Shown: in pieces, positions 52,703-60,427 of the stretch
Numbering within the stretch: the first letter of the stretch is position 1
Layout: each line of letters starts with the position of its first letter
DNA from: JAVXGM01 sp036657395
GTDB lineage: Bacteria; Bacillota; Clostridia; Peptostreptococcales; Anaerovoracaceae
Length of the DNA: 64,000 nucleotides
NCBI GenBank assembly: GCA_036657395.1
Contig: JAVXGM010000002.1
Location: 62,001 to 126,000, forward strand
Direction: 5' to 3'
Notes under the pieces: generated by a model
The model's input: only the letters and a program-made list of their open reading frames with translations
The model's database searches: none
Told to the model about the DNA's origin: nothing
Program-made: the position numbers and the translations under genes

Positions 52703-52963
52703 ATGAAAAAATTAAATTACTATTTTTATGGCTTGGCGTTAATTCTTGTTCTAATTCCCATTGGAATGGAGCAAATGCATTACGCAGGACTAACTCCAAT
52801 GTTAAAGACATTTCTGCTTTGCTCAGGGCTTGCTTCATTAGTAGTAGGAAAGACTCTATTACTATTAGAAAAACGAAAACAGGAAGGTGTGTCCTATTTT
52901 CTTGATATCGTAATCATCGTTTGTTTGATAGTTATGATTGGCTGGATTATATTGAAGCAATAG
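52703..52963 (+). CDS. Small three-helix membrane protein
   Basis: 86 residues, ATG 52703, 7 bases after the TVP38 gene. Three hydrophobic segments: YFYGLALILVLIPIGMEQ, MLKTFLLCSGLASLVVGKTLL and IVIIVCLIVMIGWIIL. No family is recognised. It is probably cotranscribed with the TVP38-type gene and may be a partner. A terminator follows 20 bases after its stop. Confidence 0.7.
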   Translation: MKKLNYYFYGLALILVLIPIGMEQMHYAGLTPMLKTFLLCSGLASLVVGKTLLLLEKRKQEGVSYFLDIVIIVCLIVMIGWIILKQ

Positions 52964-52983
52964 GCGCAAATAGAATTTTTAGT

Positions 52984-53013
52984 AGAACATCTATGTAGGT
53001 GTTCTTTTTCTTT
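52984..53013 (+). terminator. Intrinsic terminator after the 86-residue membrane gene
   Basis: AGAACATCT (52984-52992) pairs with AGGTGTTCT (52997-53005), one G-U pair, 4-base loop, then TTTTTCTTT. Confidence 0.85.
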
Positions 53014-53024
53014 ATATATAAAAA

Positions 53025-53036
53025 GAACAAATGTTT
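53025..53036. promoter_or_regulatory. LexA-type (SOS) box 1
   Basis: GAACAAATGTTT fits the Gram-positive SOS box GAAC-N4-GTTY (Y = C or T). It lies 12 bases before the -35 of the yneA-like gene and shares flanking AAAA and TTTRC with box 2. Confidence 0.8.
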
Positions 53037-53047
53037 GCAAAAAGTTG

Positions 53048-53076
53048 TTGACAAAGAACGGATATTCGTATATTAT
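53048..53076 (+). promoter_or_regulatory. Promoter of the yneA-like gene
   Basis: Consensus TTGACA (53048-53053), 17-base spacer, TATTAT (53071-53076). A degenerate SOS box, GAACGGATATTC (53056-53067), lies between the two hexamers, and full boxes flank the promoter on both sides. Confidence 0.88.
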
Positions 53077-53090
53077 AGTTTTATAGAAAA

Positions 53091-53102
53091 GAACAAATGT
53101 TT
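53091..53102. promoter_or_regulatory. LexA-type (SOS) box 2
   Basis: GAACAAATGTTT again, 15 bases downstream of the -10 box, so bound LexA would block transcription start. Confidence 0.82.
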
Positions 53103-53133
53103 ACAGAGTAGGGAACACGCTAGGAGGTAGGAT

Positions 53134-53445
53134 ATGAATACAGCAACTAAAAAAGTAAGGGTTAAGTCCAGAGTAAGATTCACAGTATTTATTATAATAA
53201 GCATGTTGTTAGTTTTCACTGGCATTAATGTCATCCTTGGTAATAATTCAGTTGAAGGTTTGGCACAGCAAGAATATGTGCAAATTCAAGTTCAGCCTGG
53301 TGATACTATATGGGAAATGGCTAAAACCTATATGCCAAATAATCAGGATCCTAGAAAATCCGTAGATACCATTTGTACAACCAATGATATCTCAGCAGAC
53401 CAGTTACATCCTGGACAGGTTCTAAACATACCTGTAGAGCTGTAA
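53134..53445 (+). CDS. yneA: YneA-like SOS cell-division inhibitor (LysM protein)
   Basis: 103-residue bitopic protein: basic N-terminus, one helix at about 16-36 (FTVFIIISMLLVFTGINVIL), then an extracytoplasmic LysM domain 50-103 (VQIQVQPGDTIWEMAKTYM ... SADQLHPGQVLNIPVEL). Size, layout and the flanking SOS boxes match YneA, which delays division after DNA damage. AGGAGG sits 7 bases before ATG. In Firmicutes yneA usually diverges from lexA; lexA is not beside it here. The symbol is by analogy. Confidence 0.82.
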   Translation: MNTATKKVRVKSRVRFTVFIIISMLLVFTGINVILGNNSVEGLAQQEYVQIQVQPGDTIWEMAKTYMPNNQDPRKSVDTICTTNDISADQLHPGQVLNIPVEL

Positions 53446-53640
53446 TACCATTTCATATAATATCTAAGAAAATGCCTTTATAGGGTAACCAACAGCAGAT
53501 GGAAGGTGCAATGGCATTACCACATAGCAAAAGCCCGCTTAAAAGAGCAAATAGAAGGTATCAGTTTACAAACGTTGAAATTTCAACGTATTAAAAGAAA
53601 GCTATCCATGTTACACAACTTAATCATACACTTAGCAAGG

Positions 53641-53673
53641 AAAACACCCAAATCTACATGGTCTGGGTGTTTT
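53641..53673 (+). terminator. Terminator-like hairpin after the yneA-like gene
   Basis: AAAACACCCA (53641-53650) pairs with TGGGTGTTTT (53664-53673), 13-base loop. The T's lie inside the stem, so it could work on both strands. Confidence 0.65.
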
Positions 53674-53691
53674 CTATGCCCTCATTTTAAC

Positions 53692-53727
53692 TATCTATTC
53701 CTAAAATTATGTTTTTAGGAATAGATA
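53692..53727. repeat. 15-bp perfect inverted repeat
   Basis: TATCTATTCCTAAAA (53692-53706) and TTTTAGGAATAGATA (53713-53727) are separated by six bases. With its A arm and T arm it may be a bidirectional terminator, or a remnant of a small mobile repeat. The 365-base gap 53446-53810 holds this, the hairpins on either side, and no credible gene. Confidence 0.75.
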
Positions 53728-53738
53728 AAGCTTTCAAA

Positions 53739-53766
53739 AGACGGGACAGATTCCTCTACCCCGTCT
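53739..53766 (-). terminator. Terminator of the cobalamin operon (minus strand)
   Basis: Read on the minus strand, AGACGGG (53766-53760) pairs with CCCGTCT (53745-53739), followed by TTTT. It lies 45 bases after the stop of the last operon gene. Confidence 0.65.
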
Positions 53767-53810
53767 CTAGTTATCTTATAATAATAGAAATATTGTTTTG
53801 TCTTTTTAAT

Positions 53811-54449
53811 TTAACATTGATATAAAATTCCATTAAAAATTGCAGCGGCAATATTACTTCCGCCTTTTCTTCCCTTGGCGATAATATGAGGTGTATCTAA
53901 TTGTAAAATTAATTCTTTGGATTCTACCACATTAACAAATCCTACAGGAACGCCTATAATTAATTCTGGTGCTAATTTTCCTGATTTTATCAATTCATAA
54001 AGTGTCACTAATGCTGTTGGTGCATTTCCAATGACAAAAATTAGTGGACCGTCTAGTTGTGCTGCTTTTTCCATACTTGCTACAGCTCTTGTTGTTCCAT
54101 TTTTAACTGCAGTTTCACGCACATCATCGTCTGCCATGAAACAACATACTTTACATCCAAATTTTTCTGCCGTCTTCTTGTTAATGCCAGAATAAGCCAT
54201 CTTTGTATCTGTTATTATAGTTGCTCCATTTTTAATTATTTCCATACCTTTTTTTACTGCATCAGGGGAAAACACTAGGTTTTCTAGGTATTCAAAATCC
54301 GCACTAGTATGAATGGCTCGCTTAATAACTGGTGCTTCTAAAGGATCTAGATCTACTAGACCCATTTCCTCAGAAATCAATTCAAAACTTCTTTTTTCAA
54401 TGTCTTTAGGCAATACTTGTTGCAGCTTGACTTTGTTATTTTCTGTCAT
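53811..54449 (-). CDS. cbiC: Precorrin-8X / cobalt-precorrin-8 methylmutase
   Basis: Moves a methyl group from C-11 to C-12 to form cobyrinate; 212 residues. DIEKRSFELISEEMG, IKRAIHTSADFEYLENLVFS (with the catalytic His), TIITDTKMAYSGI, FVIGNAPTALVTLYELI and the end LDTPHIIAKGRKGGSNIAAAIFNGIL are family signatures. AAAGGAGAG precedes the ATG. It overlaps cbiP by 14 bases and is the last gene of the operon. Confidence 0.97.
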   Translation of the reverse strand: MTENNKVKLQQVLPKDIEKRSFELISEEMGLVDLDPLEAPVIKRAIHTSADFEYLENLVFSPDAVKKGMEIIKNGATIITDTKMAYSGINKKTAEKFGCKVCCFMADDDVRETAVKNGTTRAVASMEKAAQLDGPLIFVIGNAPTALVTLYELIKSGKLAPELIIGVPVGFVNVVESKELILQLDTPHIIAKGRKGGSNIAAAIFNGILYQC

Positions 54450-55977
54450 TTAATCTCTCCTTTTTATCATAAGTTCTACCAATATTTAGAACATCATAAA
54501 TCATATCCATATCTATATTTTTTCGCATACCATCGGCTAATAAGTCATATTGCATATCTTTGTATTTGTCCAAATCTATAGATTGAACATCTTCATCACT
54601 AAAACCTTTTTCTCTAAGCAATGAAGAAATAATCTCTTTAGCTACGTTTTCTTCATCAAAAATGCCATGAACATATGAACCATAAATATTCCCATAACTT
54701 AGACCATCGGCCTTTGGAGGCTCTCCTTGTATTGCAATGTGTGACAGTAGTTCTCCTTTATTAAGTGAAGTTTGTCCCATATGGATTTCATATCCATGAA
54801 AGTCCATTCCAGAAAGTTTTGAGAAAATCCCCTCAACCTTGGAAAATACACCCTTAATTCTAGTGCGTGTTTTTTCCTCCTCAAATACAGTGATACTAGG
54901 TAAAAGACCCATACCAGCCATTTGACCTCCATATTCCACATTATTGGGATCTCTAAGTTCCTCTCCTAACATTTGATAGCCACCACAAACCCCAAAGATT
55001 GGTTTTCCTCTAGATGCATATTTCAGGATTTCAGCTTCCATACCAGTTTGTCTCATCCATAACAAATCTTCCATAGTGTTTTTGGTTCCTGGAAGCAATA
55101 TTAAATCCGGATCTTTTAACTCTCCCGGAAAACTAACATAGCGCAGGTTAACACCAGGCATGGAACTTAAAACATTAAAGTCTGTAAAGTTTGAGATTCT
55201 AGGTAGGCGTATTACTGCCAGGTCTAAAATGCCACCGCCAGTTCCCTTATCATCAAATCTTTCAGTCAAACTGTCCTCATCATCAATATCAAGGTGCATA
55301 TATGGGATTACACCGGCTACCGGAGTTTTTATTAAGCTTTCTAGTTGATCAAGTCCTGGCTGAAGTATCCCTTTATCCCCTCTAAATTTATTAATTAATA
55401 TAGCTTTTACAAGGTCACGCTCTTCTTCTTCAAAGAGCATCATTGTTCCCACTAAAGAGGCAAATACGCCGCCTCGATCAATATCACCCACTAGCAAAAC
55501 CGGCGCATTGGCAAGGTTGGCCATAAACATATTAACGATATCACCATCTTTTAGATTTATTTCCGCCGGACTTCCGGCACCTTCAATTACGATAATATCG
55601 TATTCTGCATCTAATGCTGCATAGCTTTTTTCGATTTCCGGCACTAGAATTTTCTTGTTTTCATGGTAATCTAGAGCACTCATTTGACCCCAAACTTTCC
55701 CAGCCACTATTACTTGGGAGGATGTGTCATTAGTAGGCTTTAGCAGTATTGGATTCATAAGTGCTGAAGGTTCTACTCCAGCGGCTTCTGCTTGAGTCAC
55801 TTGAGCTCTGCCCATTTCTAAGCGATCCTCCGTAATATATGAATTTAAGGCCATATTTTGTGATTTAAAAGGTGCAACCTTATATCCATCTTGTTTAAAA
55901 ATTCGACATAGTCCTGCTACCACTAAGCTTTTGCCTGCATTGGACATTGTGCCTTGTACCATTATTGCTTTTGCCAT
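54436..55977 (-). CDS. cbiP: Cobyric acid synthase
   Basis: Glutamine-dependent amidation of four side chains of adenosylcobyrinate diamide; 513 residues. N-terminal dethiobiotin-synthetase-like domain: MVQGTMSNAGKSLVVAGLCRIF, VAPFKSQNMALNSY, EIGRAQ-like MGRAQVTQAEAA. C-terminal triad glutaminase domain: PGTKNTMEDL and nucleophile Cys in GVCGGYQMLG, with GYEIHMGQT. GGAGGG RBS lies inside the preceding cobD. Overlaps cobD by 16 bases. Confidence 0.97.
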   Translation of the reverse strand: MAKAIMVQGTMSNAGKSLVVAGLCRIFKQDGYKVAPFKSQNMALNSYITEDRLEMGRAQVTQAEAAGVEPSALMNPILLKPTNDTSSQVIVAGKVWGQMSALDYHENKKILVPEIEKSYAALDAEYDIIVIEGAGSPAEINLKDGDIVNMFMANLANAPVLLVGDIDRGGVFASLVGTMMLFEEEERDLVKAILINKFRGDKGILQPGLDQLESLIKTPVAGVIPYMHLDIDDEDSLTERFDDKGTGGGILDLAVIRLPRISNFTDFNVLSSMPGVNLRYVSFPGELKDPDLILLPGTKNTMEDLLWMRQTGMEAEILKYASRGKPIFGVCGGYQMLGEELRDPNNVEYGGQMAGMGLLPSITVFEEEKTRTRIKGVFSKVEGIFSKLSGMDFHGYEIHMGQTSLNKGELLSHIAIQGEPPKADGLSYGNIYGSYVHGIFDEENVAKEIISSLLREKGFSDEDVQSIDLDKYKDMQYDLLADGMRKNIDMDMIYDVLNIGRTYDKKERLNDRK

Positions 55978-57062
55978 TGTTCTTCCCTCCTCATAAGTGC
56001 TGTAATTAATTTCTGGTTTTCATTTGGATTTTTTATAGCTATTCGATAATATCCTTTTTCCAGACCTCTATAGTTTTCACAGCTACGAATTAATATGCCT
56101 TCCTTAGCAAGATCCACTTGGAATTCCTCTATATATGCTAGGTTTTTCTTTGCTTTCAACTGAAAAAAGATATAATTTGCTGCTGGAGGATATACCATAT
56201 AACCAAAACCCTTTAATTTTTCATATAGGATTTCTCTTTCTTTCCATATTAGCTTGGTGGATTCTTTTAAGTATTCGTCTTCTTTTAAGGCTTGTACCCC
56301 TGCTTCTTGAGCTATTAAAGAAACACTCCAAGGCTGAGTAATATCAAATAATTTTTTTATGAGTATTTTATCATTGCAAAGGCCGTAACCTAAGCGTAGG
56401 CCTGCCATTGCGTAGCTTTTAGTAAATGCTCGCAGTATAAACAATTTATTGTAATTTTCTAGCTGACTTTTTACAGAATGCTTTTCAGAATCAATTATAA
56501 AATCAATAAAGCACTCATCAATTACAATAAAAATATTATGTCTACAACACTTTTCTATAATCTTTTTCATTAACTTTGGAGAAATAAGTTGGCCTGTAGG
56601 ATTATTTGGATTGCAGAGAAAAATCATATCTAAAGATTTGTCTAAAGTATCCAGAAAATCTTCTTTTAGAGAAAACCCTTGGTCTCTTTTTAGATAATGA
56701 TAATCTATATCACACCCTACTCCCCGTAATGCCTGCTCGTATTCGGCGAATGTTGGCGCAAGTAGCAATGCTTTATTGGGTTTTTGAACTGCAGCCAAAC
56801 GGAAAATTATATCTGCTGCCCCATTTCCAAAGACAATCTGATCTTGTGAAATTCCCTCTTTTATTGATAATTCCTTCCTTAAAGATCTACACAGCGGATC
56901 AGGATAATTAACACAACGAGATAATGCCTGTGCAGCAACCTTTTCAACTTGAGCAGGTAAACCAAGAGGGTTAATATTTGCAGAAAAATCCAAAATTTCC
57001 TGTCCATCTTTTAAGTTTTCTTTGGCGGAATAAATATCTCCACCATGAATAAGTTGAATCAT
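55962..57062 (-). CDS. cobD: Threonine-phosphate decarboxylase
   Basis: PLP enzyme making (R)-1-amino-2-propanol phosphate, the corrinoid nucleotide-loop linker; 366 residues, HisC-like fold. Begins IQLIHGGDIYSAKENL; SANINPLGLP, NYPDPLCRSLRKEL, FGNGAADIIFRLA, LCNPNNPTGQLI, IDECFIDFI and PLP Lys in RAFTKSYAMAGLRLGYGL are visible. It sits between cbiB (its product user) and cbiP, which supports CobD over HisC. Confidence 0.93.
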   Translation of the reverse strand: MIQLIHGGDIYSAKENLKDGQEILDFSANINPLGLPAQVEKVAAQALSRCVNYPDPLCRSLRKELSIKEGISQDQIVFGNGAADIIFRLAAVQKPNKALLLAPTFAEYEQALRGVGCDIDYHYLKRDQGFSLKEDFLDTLDKSLDMIFLCNPNNPTGQLISPKLMKKIIEKCCRHNIFIVIDECFIDFIIDSEKHSVKSQLENYNKLFILRAFTKSYAMAGLRLGYGLCNDKILIKKLFDITQPWSVSLIAQEAGVQALKEDEYLKESTKLIWKEREILYEKLKGFGYMVYPPAANYIFFQLKAKKNLAYIEEFQVDLAKEGILIRSCENYRGLEKGYYRIAIKNPNENQKLITALMRREEQWQKQ

Positions 57063-57072
57063 TAAAAATCTC

Positions 57073-58038
57073 CTATATCAAGTACATTACTAAGGCTTTA
57101 GCTCCAAGGCACAATATTAAACAAATAATTGCCGCTGCGTATAGAAGCCTGTTTGCTAGAAGAATATCATTATTTTCAGCGGGTTTTATATTGTTTCCTA
57201 TGGTTTTTTTGGTGTATCTTTCCCCAAAATAGTAGGCATCTCCACCTAACTCAATGCCCAAGGCGCCGGCACACACAGCCTCTGTTTGAGCACTGTTCAT
57301 GCTGGAATGATTAAATCTATCACGTTTAAAAATCTTAAATGCATTCCTATAGTCTAGGCGTAAAATCCAGGAAGCGAAAATCATTATCCATGCAGAAATT
57401 CTAGAAGGAACAAAGTTTGCCACATCATCAAGGCGTGCAGCAACTCGGCCAAAATACAAATACATATCATTTTTGTAGCCTATCATGGAATCCATGGTGT
57501 TAATGGCTTTATATAAAAACCCAAGAGGTGCACCGCCTATAGCCATAAAAATCATAGGTGCCACCGTTCCATCTGCCGTGTTTTCTGCTATTGTTTCAAT
57601 TGCTGCTTTTCCAATTTCTTCTTCATTTAATCTGTCCGTATCCCTACCAACAATCATAGAAATCTCATGGCGAGCTCCATGCAAATCTTTTTCTTCTAAT
57701 TTCTTGTAAACCTTCATGCTTTCTGTTTTTAAGGATTTCACTGCTAAAATTTGATAACACATGATGGTTTCAAGGCCAATTGCTACTCCAGGATGAATCA
57801 TCCAAGCTAAAAATAATAAGCCTAGAGGAATTGCAAATGATACAGCAATTACAAATATGACTAGAATACCGCCGCCAAGTAATTCTCCCGTCTTTGTCTT
57901 TGGAAGACATTTTCTTATTATCTTTTCTCCTACCTCAATAAGTTTTCCAATAAAGCGAATAGGATGTGGAAACCCTTGTGGATCCCCTATTAATAAATCA
58001 AGTAAAAATCCACTAGCTAGTGGAATTAAATAGATCAT
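57073..58038 (-). CDS. cbiB: Adenosylcobinamide-phosphate synthase
   Basis: Membrane enzyme attaching aminopropanol (phosphate) to adenosylcobyric acid; 321 residues with about five helices. GFLLDLLIGDPQGFPHPIRFIGKLI, EISMIVGRDTDRLNEEEIGKAAIETIAENTADGTVAPMIFMAIGG and YLYFGRVAARLDDVANFVPSR are diagnostic. The ATG overlaps the stop of cobA-hemD by 4 bases (ATGA). Confidence 0.97.
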   Translation of the reverse strand: MIYLIPLASGFLLDLLIGDPQGFPHPIRFIGKLIEVGEKIIRKCLPKTKTGELLGGGILVIFVIAVSFAIPLGLLFLAWMIHPGVAIGLETIMCYQILAVKSLKTESMKVYKKLEEKDLHGARHEISMIVGRDTDRLNEEEIGKAAIETIAENTADGTVAPMIFMAIGGAPLGFLYKAINTMDSMIGYKNDMYLYFGRVAARLDDVANFVPSRISAWIMIFASWILRLDYRNAFKIFKRDRFNHSSMNSAQTEAVCAGALGIELGGDAYYFGERYTKKTIGNNIKPAENNDILLANRLLYAAAIICLILCLGAKALVMYLI

Positions 58039-59537
58039 GATGCCTCTTTTCCTGAAGGTGATTTTTCTAATAAGGCTTTTATCATGCTATCAATCGTGGC
58101 TTCTTCTGCTACTGTAGTCCTCATTCCTAGTTTTTCGGCTTCATTAGCAGTTTGTCTGCCAATGCATATTGCTTCAATATTCCCATAGTCTACATTAGGA
58201 TTAAGCGTAGCAAATCCTGTTACTGTAGATCCACTAGTAAATGCCATATAATCAACAGTTTCATCATACCTTACTAAAGGATTTTCATCAGGATTTACCG
58301 TATCATAGACAGGAATATCATCATAATTAATTCCAACCGCTTTAAGAGGAAGAATAACTTCATCAGTCCCAATCTTTGCTCTAGGAATAAGCACTTTATC
58401 ACCATGTACCTCTTTTGCCAGTCCCATTCCTAATGCATTGCCACTGTATTCTTTTGGAATGTAATCCACCTGAATTCCTCTTTTGCTAATTGCCTTTGCC
58501 GTGGCTGAGCCAATGGCTGCAAACTTAATTGATCCCAGGCTACGAATGTCCATCTTTATCGCATCCATAGCTTGGTAAAACTCATGGACTCCCGCAACAC
58601 TGGTGAAAACGATCCATCCATATTCACTGATCTTTTGTAGGGCTGCTTTTAGATTAGTGTTATTTGGAATGGTCTCTGTTTTAATCGTTGGTAAAAGCAC
58701 TACCTCGGCTCCTGCAGCTTCCAATTTCTTTGCAAGAGAAGAGCTTCGGTCTTTTGGCCTTGTTACTCCGACTTTAATTTGTCCCAAAGGTCTATCTTCA
58801 GCCCAGTGGAAGTCCTTAGCAAGACTGCAAACCTTTCCTACCACAATAATCGCAGGGGTTTTGATGCTAGCATTGTGAGCATCTCTTGGTAAATTAGTAA
58901 TATCAGAAACTACTCTACGCTGATGAGCAGTAGTTCCATGCTCTAAAATAGCCGCTGGCATGGTTTTATCCATTCCCGCATTAAGCAGCCCTTGGCAGAT
59001 TTTTTCCATTGCTGAAACTCCCATTAAGAAAACTAATGTACCGTTTAATTTATTTAATGCTTCAAAATCAATATTTGGCTCTTCTTCTTTTTTGGTGTGT
59101 CCAGTAATAATGTGGACTGATGAGCAAAAATCCCTGTGGGTAACAGGAATTCCATTGTATGCAGGCACAGAAATAGCTGAGGTTATGCCTGGTACTATTT
59201 CAAATGGAATATTTTTTTCACAGAGAAGCTCAAGCTCCTCACCACCTCTTCCAAAGAGAAATGGGTCTCCTCCTTTAAGGCGAACTACACGATGACCTTT
59301 TTCCGCTTCATCTACTAATATTTGATTTATTTCATGTTGAGGCACGGGGTGATGTCCAGCCACTTTTCCTACAGGAATTTTCTTTGCATTCTCTGGAATC
59401 ATAGCTAAAATTCCTTGACCCACTAATTTATCGTACACAACTACTTCTCCTTGGCTGAGGATATTTTTCCCCTTTAAGGTAAAGAGCCCTGGATCTGAAG
59501 GCCCTGCGCCTACCAACCATACTTTTCCCATATTCAT
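58035..59537 (-). CDS. cobA-hemD: Uroporphyrinogen-III methyltransferase / synthase fusion
   Basis: 500 residues, two enzymes. Residues 1-240 are SAM-dependent CobA: VWLVGAGPSDPGLFTLKG, YDKLVG, RLKGGDPFLFGRGGEE, PGITSAISVPAYNGIPVTHR, making precorrin-2. Residues 250-500 are HemD: KVGVTRPKDRSSSLAKKLEAAGAEV, WIVFTSVAGVHEFY and VDYMAFTSGSTV. The fusion is common in Firmicutes and channels hydroxymethylbilane through uroporphyrinogen III to corrin or siroheme. GAGAGGGA lies 5 bases before the ATG, in the hemC end. Confidence 0.97.
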   Translation of the reverse strand: MNMGKVWLVGAGPSDPGLFTLKGKNILSQGEVVVYDKLVGQGILAMIPENAKKIPVGKVAGHHPVPQHEINQILVDEAEKGHRVVRLKGGDPFLFGRGGEELELLCEKNIPFEIVPGITSAISVPAYNGIPVTHRDFCSSVHIITGHTKKEEEPNIDFEALNKLNGTLVFLMGVSAMEKICQGLLNAGMDKTMPAAILEHGTTAHQRRVVSDITNLPRDAHNASIKTPAIIVVGKVCSLAKDFHWAEDRPLGQIKVGVTRPKDRSSSLAKKLEAAGAEVVLLPTIKTETIPNNTNLKAALQKISEYGWIVFTSVAGVHEFYQAMDAIKMDIRSLGSIKFAAIGSATAKAISKRGIQVDYIPKEYSGNALGMGLAKEVHGDKVLIPRAKIGTDEVILPLKAVGINYDDIPVYDTVNPDENPLVRYDETVDYMAFTSGSTVTGFATLNPNVDYGNIEAICIGRQTANEAEKLGMRTTVAEEATIDSMIKALLEKSPSGKEAS

Positions 59538-59538
59538 A

Positions 59539-60426
59539 TTAATCCCTCTCTCCCTTAAGGCGTTTTGCTAAGGATATTGCTAAGTCTAGACTTTCACTTG
59601 TAGGTCCAGAAATTTTCCCTTTATTCCAATTGACCATTTTTTCATCACAGTAAAGACCTTCTATTGTGATTTGGTCTCCTTTTATCTGGGCAAACGCTCC
59701 AATGGGAGCACTACAGCCCCCGTCTAGATATGAAACGAAAGCTCTCTCGGCAAGCACTTCTTCCTTTGACTTAAGGTCATTAACACATTCTAAATAACCA
59801 TTGTCTTCTTCCTGTCTTCCTTGAACTACCATAACTCCCTGCCCCGCTGATGGAATCATCTCTTCAGGGGTGAAGGTCTTTGTAATTCTGTTTTCAAGAC
59901 CAAGACGAGTTAAACCTGCATGAGCTAAAATAAGGGCGCTATAATCACCACTATCAAGCTTTTTAAGACGAGTAAGAACATTTCCCCGAACGCTTTTTTG
60001 CTCTAATTCAGGATATAGCTGGGAAAGCTGTAGATTACGTCTTGGACTGGAACTTCCCAGTGGCAAATCACTGTCTATAGTATCTTTTTCTTTTGGTAAC
60101 ACCAAGGCATCAAATGGAACTTCTCGCTTGGAAAATGCTAGCAAAGGCAAGTCTTCTGGAGTTTCCATTGGCATGTCTTTTAAACTATGTACGGAAATAT
60201 CAATTCTGCCATCTCTAAGGGCAGCATCAAGCTCCTTAACAAAGAGGCCTTTGCCTCCAATTTTATCTAATGTCCTATCTAAAATTAAATCTCCAGTAGT
60301 CTTCATAGTTACTAATTTTAGTTCAATCTCTGGGTGGTTTTTTTCAATGATATCCATAACTAATCTGGACTGGATTACAGCTAATTTGCTGTCTCTACTT
60401 CCTACTTTTATTATCCTTTTTTTCAT
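59539..60426 (-). CDS. hemC: Hydroxymethylbilane synthase (porphobilinogen deaminase)
   Basis: Polymerises four porphobilinogen units. ATG 60426 (GAGG nine bases upstream) gives 295 residues; in-frame ATGs at 60435 and 60441 overlap the previous stop. IIKVGSRDSKLAVIQS, VHSLKDMPME, SSPRRNLQL, RGNVLTRL, and the dipyrromethane cofactor Cys in YLDGGCSAPIGAFA are present. It lies between the CobK/precorrin-2 dehydrogenase fusion and cobA-hemD. Confidence 0.96.
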   Translation of the reverse strand: MKKRIIKVGSRDSKLAVIQSRLVMDIIEKNHPEIELKLVTMKTTGDLILDRTLDKIGGKGLFVKELDAALRDGRIDISVHSLKDMPMETPEDLPLLAFSKREVPFDALVLPKEKDTIDSDLPLGSSSPRRNLQLSQLYPELEQKSVRGNVLTRLKKLDSGDYSALILAHAGLTRLGLENRITKTFTPEEMIPSAGQGVMVVQGRQEEDNGYLECVNDLKSKEEVLAERAFVSYLDGGCSAPIGAFAQIKGDQITIEGLYCDEKMVNWNKGKISGPTSESLDLAISLAKRLKGERD

Positions 60427-60427
60427 C

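Noticed and set aside
53506..53718. Open frame of 70 codons after the yneA-like gene
   Set aside because: It runs through the hairpin at 53641-53673 and part of the palindrome, has no RBS and no family resemblance.
53446..53810. Cobalamin riboswitch near the cbi genes
   Set aside because: This is the downstream end of the minus-strand operon. A riboswitch would lie upstream, beyond base 64000.
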